Assembly (NCBI GenBank): GCA_026413885.1
Contig: JAOAKA010000008.1
Coordinates: 1 to 44,046 of the forward strand
Source of the DNA: Sulfolobales archaeon
GTDB taxonomy: Archaea > Thermoproteota > Thermoprotei_A > Sulfolobales > NBVN01
Reading direction: 5' to 3'
Length of the DNA: 44,046 bases
The notes beneath the pieces are model-generated. The model searched no databases, was not told the origin of the DNA, and worked only from the letters and a program-made list of their open reading frames with translations. Position numbers and translations under genes: made by a program. Position 1 is the first letter of the stretch. Each line of letters starts with the position of its first letter. Of this stretch, positions 41,983 through 44,046 are shown piece by piece.

Positions 41983-43224
41983 CTAAAATTCGAGTGTAGC
42001 TATGAGATCTGTGAAACTCTCTCTTCTACGCGTAAGTCTTACTCGACCCTTATAGACAATTACTTCAGCCGGTCTCGGCTTCATGTTGTAATTCAAACTC
42101 ATGCTGTAGGTATAAGCTCCGGCGTTCATAAAGGCCAACACATCCCCTTCTTCAAGTCTAGGCATCTTCCTAGCTTTCGCTAGTACGTCCCCAGCCATGC
42201 AGAGATTTCCGACGATATCGACCTCTACCTCTCTCGGTGAACTAGCTTTAGATACGGCTACTGCTTCGTAGTACACATCCATCAGTACAGACCTGATCAG
42301 GTGATTCACACTTGAATCAACTATAACGAAGATTCTTCTAGCACCACTCTGACTGACTTCCTTAACTTCAACTACTCTAGTGAGTAGAACGCCGGCATTG
42401 CCGACGATGAATCTCCCCGGCTCTATTCTCAGCTTAATACTGCTGAAGCTCTTCGAGTACTCCTCCACGAGCTCTGAAATAACCTGCCCGAACTCTACGT
42501 GGTTAAACTCACCGTCTCCAGGTTTCTGCGGGATTCCCATACCTCCACCGATATCTACGAACTCTACATCGGGCAGATTTTTCGCTAAATTCAGGAGTAG
42601 CTTGGTAACTCTAGTGTAAGGCTCCACAGCAAATATTCCGGACCCTATATGGGAGTGCAGACCGACCACTTTCAACCTGTACTCTCTCGCAATTTCCAGT
42701 GCCCTATCAAGCGAGTCCAGACCTATTCCAAACTTAGTTAAACCACCAGTAGTGGTGAACTCATGGTAGCCGTATCCGAATCCCGGGTTGACTCTGATGG
42801 AGGTCTCGGTATCTGGGAAGAGTCTACCGTACCTTCTTAGCTGAGATATGGAGTCTACATTAACTAGAACTCCGAGCTCTCCTCTTACGTACTTCATCTC
42901 TTCGTCGGTCACCCCATTACCAGTGAACATTATCTTCTCTTTTGGAAAACCGAGCATGATGCTCAGAAGAACTTCTTGTGGGGAGGAGGCGTCGACACCG
43001 GCGCCTAGGTCTCTGAGAATAGACAACACTCCCGGATTACTATTCGCTTTACAGGAGTAGAGAATCTCCACGTCTCTATAGGTAAAGCTCCTAGCTAGCT
43101 TACTGTAGTTACTGGCTACGGTATCTCCATCGTACACAAAGAGAGGTGTTCCAAAACTTTCCGCGAGATCCGAAGCTCTCACATTTCCTACGTAGAGATA
43201 TGAGCCTCTAACCTCAATTACCAT
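41983..43224 (-). CDS. lysA: Diaminopimelate-decarboxylase-family PLP enzyme (LysA-like), specificity uncertain
   Basis: The 413-residue fold-type III decarboxylase has PLP Lys59 (YSCKANSN), His190 (LHSHIGSG), the GGG phosphate loop (226-228), EPGR (268-271), Cys342 and Tyr371 (NAGAYTYSM). DAP decarboxylases normally carry CESxD at the last active-site loop, where the Glu contacts the distal end of DAP. Here it is Cys-Met-Ala-Gly-Asp (342-346). The substrate may therefore be another D- or L-amino acid or a carrier-bound one. It has no lysine-pathway neighbours. It is convergent with the ThiR-like gene. Confidence 0.82.
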   Translation of the reverse strand: MVIEVRGSYLYVGNVRASDLAESFGTPLFVYDGDTVASNYSKLARSFTYRDVEILYSCKANSNPGVLSILRDLGAGVDASSPQEVLLSIMLGFPKEKIMFTGNGVTDEEMKYVRGELGVLVNVDSISQLRRYGRLFPDTETSIRVNPGFGYGYHEFTTTGGLTKFGIGLDSLDRALEIAREYRLKVVGLHSHIGSGIFAVEPYTRVTKLLLNLAKNLPDVEFVDIGGGMGIPQKPGDGEFNHVEFGQVISELVEEYSKSFSSIKLRIEPGRFIVGNAGVLLTRVVEVKEVSQSGARRIFVIVDSSVNHLIRSVLMDVYYEAVAVSKASSPREVEVDIVGNLCMAGDVLAKARKMPRLEEGDVLAFMNAGAYTYSMSLNYNMKPRPAEVIVYKGRVRLTRRRESFTDLIATLEF

Positions 43225-43350
43225 GCGACACCCAGGTAGCTATCTTTTAAACGAGATGATAAGCACGTACTTATACATACTGATAGAGTACTAGCAACTA
43301 CGTAGGTGAGATTCACACTCTGCTTGAACTCAGCGCAGGTTTAGCTTGAG

Positions 43351-44046
43351 TTACTGACTGCTAGTGCTTTCCTCTACTTGAGCTCTATACATCTCGTAGA
43401 AAGCGCCTTGTTTCTCCATGAGTTCTTCGAAAGTTCCATACTCGACCACCCTACCATCGGAGAGAACCAGTATTCTATCGCAGTCTCTAGCAATTGAAAG
43501 TCTGTGAGCTATAATGATCCCGGTCCTACCTCTGAGAAGCTCTCTTAGAGCTTTCTTAACTACACTCTCGGTTTCCGCATCAACACTTGAGAAAGCTTCA
43601 TCAAATATCACCACCCTAGAGCTTTTCAGCGTAGCTCTCGCAATAGCTATCAACTGCTTCTCACCTATAGAGAGCCTCTTACCTACCTCACCTACATCCG
43701 TACTGTAGCCGTTCGGTAGCTTGGAGATGTACCTGTGTATACCTAGCTTCTCACATATTCCCACAACCTCTTCATCACTAGCATCCGGCTTTACGACCTT
43801 GATGTTCTCCATTACTGTCCCAGGGAATAGATATGTCTCCTGAGGTATGTAGCTGATGAACTTTCTTAGACTACTCAACTTGACTTCCTTAATGTCGATA
43901 TTATCAATCTTTATCCTACCTTTAATCGGTTCATAGAACTTCATTAAGAGATTTGCTATGGTGGTCTTACCCGCGCCGGTGTGTCCAACTATGGCTACTA
44001 TCTCTCCCGACTTAATACTAAATGAGATATCTTTCAATACCGGCAC
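43351..44046 (-). CDS. ABC exporter ATPase domain (5' end outside window)
   Basis: These 231 residues are the nucleotide-binding domain of an ABCB/MsbA-type exporter; the membrane domain would lie beyond the window edge. Visible are Walker A GHTGAGKT, the Q-loop YIPQET, a degenerate signature LSIGEKQ (for LSGGQ), Walker B VVIFDEAFSSVD and the H-loop His in IIAHRLSI. The frame runs off the window with V-P-V-L, so the apparent GTG at the edge is not a start. The C-terminus is short, with no extra domain. Substrate unknown. Confidence 0.9.
   Translation of the reverse strand: MPVLKDISFSIKSGEIVAIVGHTGAGKTTIANLLMKFYEPIKGRIKIDNIDIKEVKLSSLRKFISYIPQETYLFPGTVMENIKVVKPDASDEEVVGICEKLGIHRYISKLPNGYSTDVGEVGKRLSIGEKQLIAIARATLKSSRVVIFDEAFSSVDAETESVVKKALRELLRGRTGIIIAHRLSIARDCDRILVLSDGRVVEYGTFEELMEKQGAFYEMYRAQVEESTSSQ

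Overview
The window looks like chromosome from a thermophilic, largely anaerobic crenarchaeon (Thermoproteota). The grounds are archaeal families (DUF1464, DUF1805, stand-alone GMP synthase PPase subunit, HerA/NurA-like pair, ThiR-type HTH-ThiN regulator, tungsten aldehyde:ferredoxin oxidoreductases with a radical-SAM maturase), many GTG/TTG starts placed about 25 nt after a TATA-like box as in leaderless transcripts, AGA/AGG-rich coding, and rubrerythrin-type oxidative-stress proteins. I cannot name the genus. I found no rRNA, tRNA, CRISPR array or intact mobile element.

Layout. 1-2.1 kb: the end of a peptide-type ABC transporter operon (tail of the binding protein, then two permeases). 2.6-4.5 kb: pyrB and pyrD, convergent. 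4.6-6.3 kb: a sodium:solute symporter with a small two-helix partner that lacks a normal start codon. 6.6-15 kb: mostly minus strand, with a lysine-dehydrogenase-like enzyme, DUF1464, GMP synthase PPase subunit divergent from a purine phosphoribosyltransferase, a cysteine-synthase-like enzyme, DUF1805, and a two-gene unit pairing a 2,4-diaminopentanoate-dehydrogenase-like enzyme with a GSA-aminomutase-like enzyme. 15-19 kb: zinc ribbon, ferritin-like protein, M20 amidohydrolase, rubrerythrin, metallo-beta-lactamase fold protein. 19-27.2 kb: MFS transporter, an unknown membrane-anchored protein, the pdxS-pdxT vitamin B6 operon with a third gene, a small membrane protein and a NurA/HerA-like pair.

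27.7-40.8 kb is an aldehyde/carboxylate oxidation island. It holds AOR-1 divergent from its radical-SAM maturase, a MoaD-like carrier, a ZIP transporter, then 3-hydroxyacyl-CoA dehydrogenase, enoyl-CoA hydratase, acyl-CoA dehydrogenase and both ETF subunits. A divergent AOR-2 with its own MoaD/ThiS-like carrier and an acyl-CoA:carboxylate CoA-transferase follow. Together these could oxidise aldehydes to acids, activate the acids by CoA exchange and shorten them by beta-oxidation. Thiolase and the ETF electron acceptor are not in the window. The last part has a ThiR-like regulator, a LysA-family decarboxylase with an altered specificity motif, and a truncated ABC ATPase.

The most interesting observation is the third gene of the pdxST operon. 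It is a threonine-synthase-fold protein that has lost the PLP lysine and the cofactor-binding loops and carries a C-terminal winged helix. A perfect 16-bp palindrome sits just upstream of the operon's TATA box. This looks like an undescribed archaeal regulator of vitamin B6 synthesis, analogous to bacterial PdxR/MocR proteins but built on a different fold.
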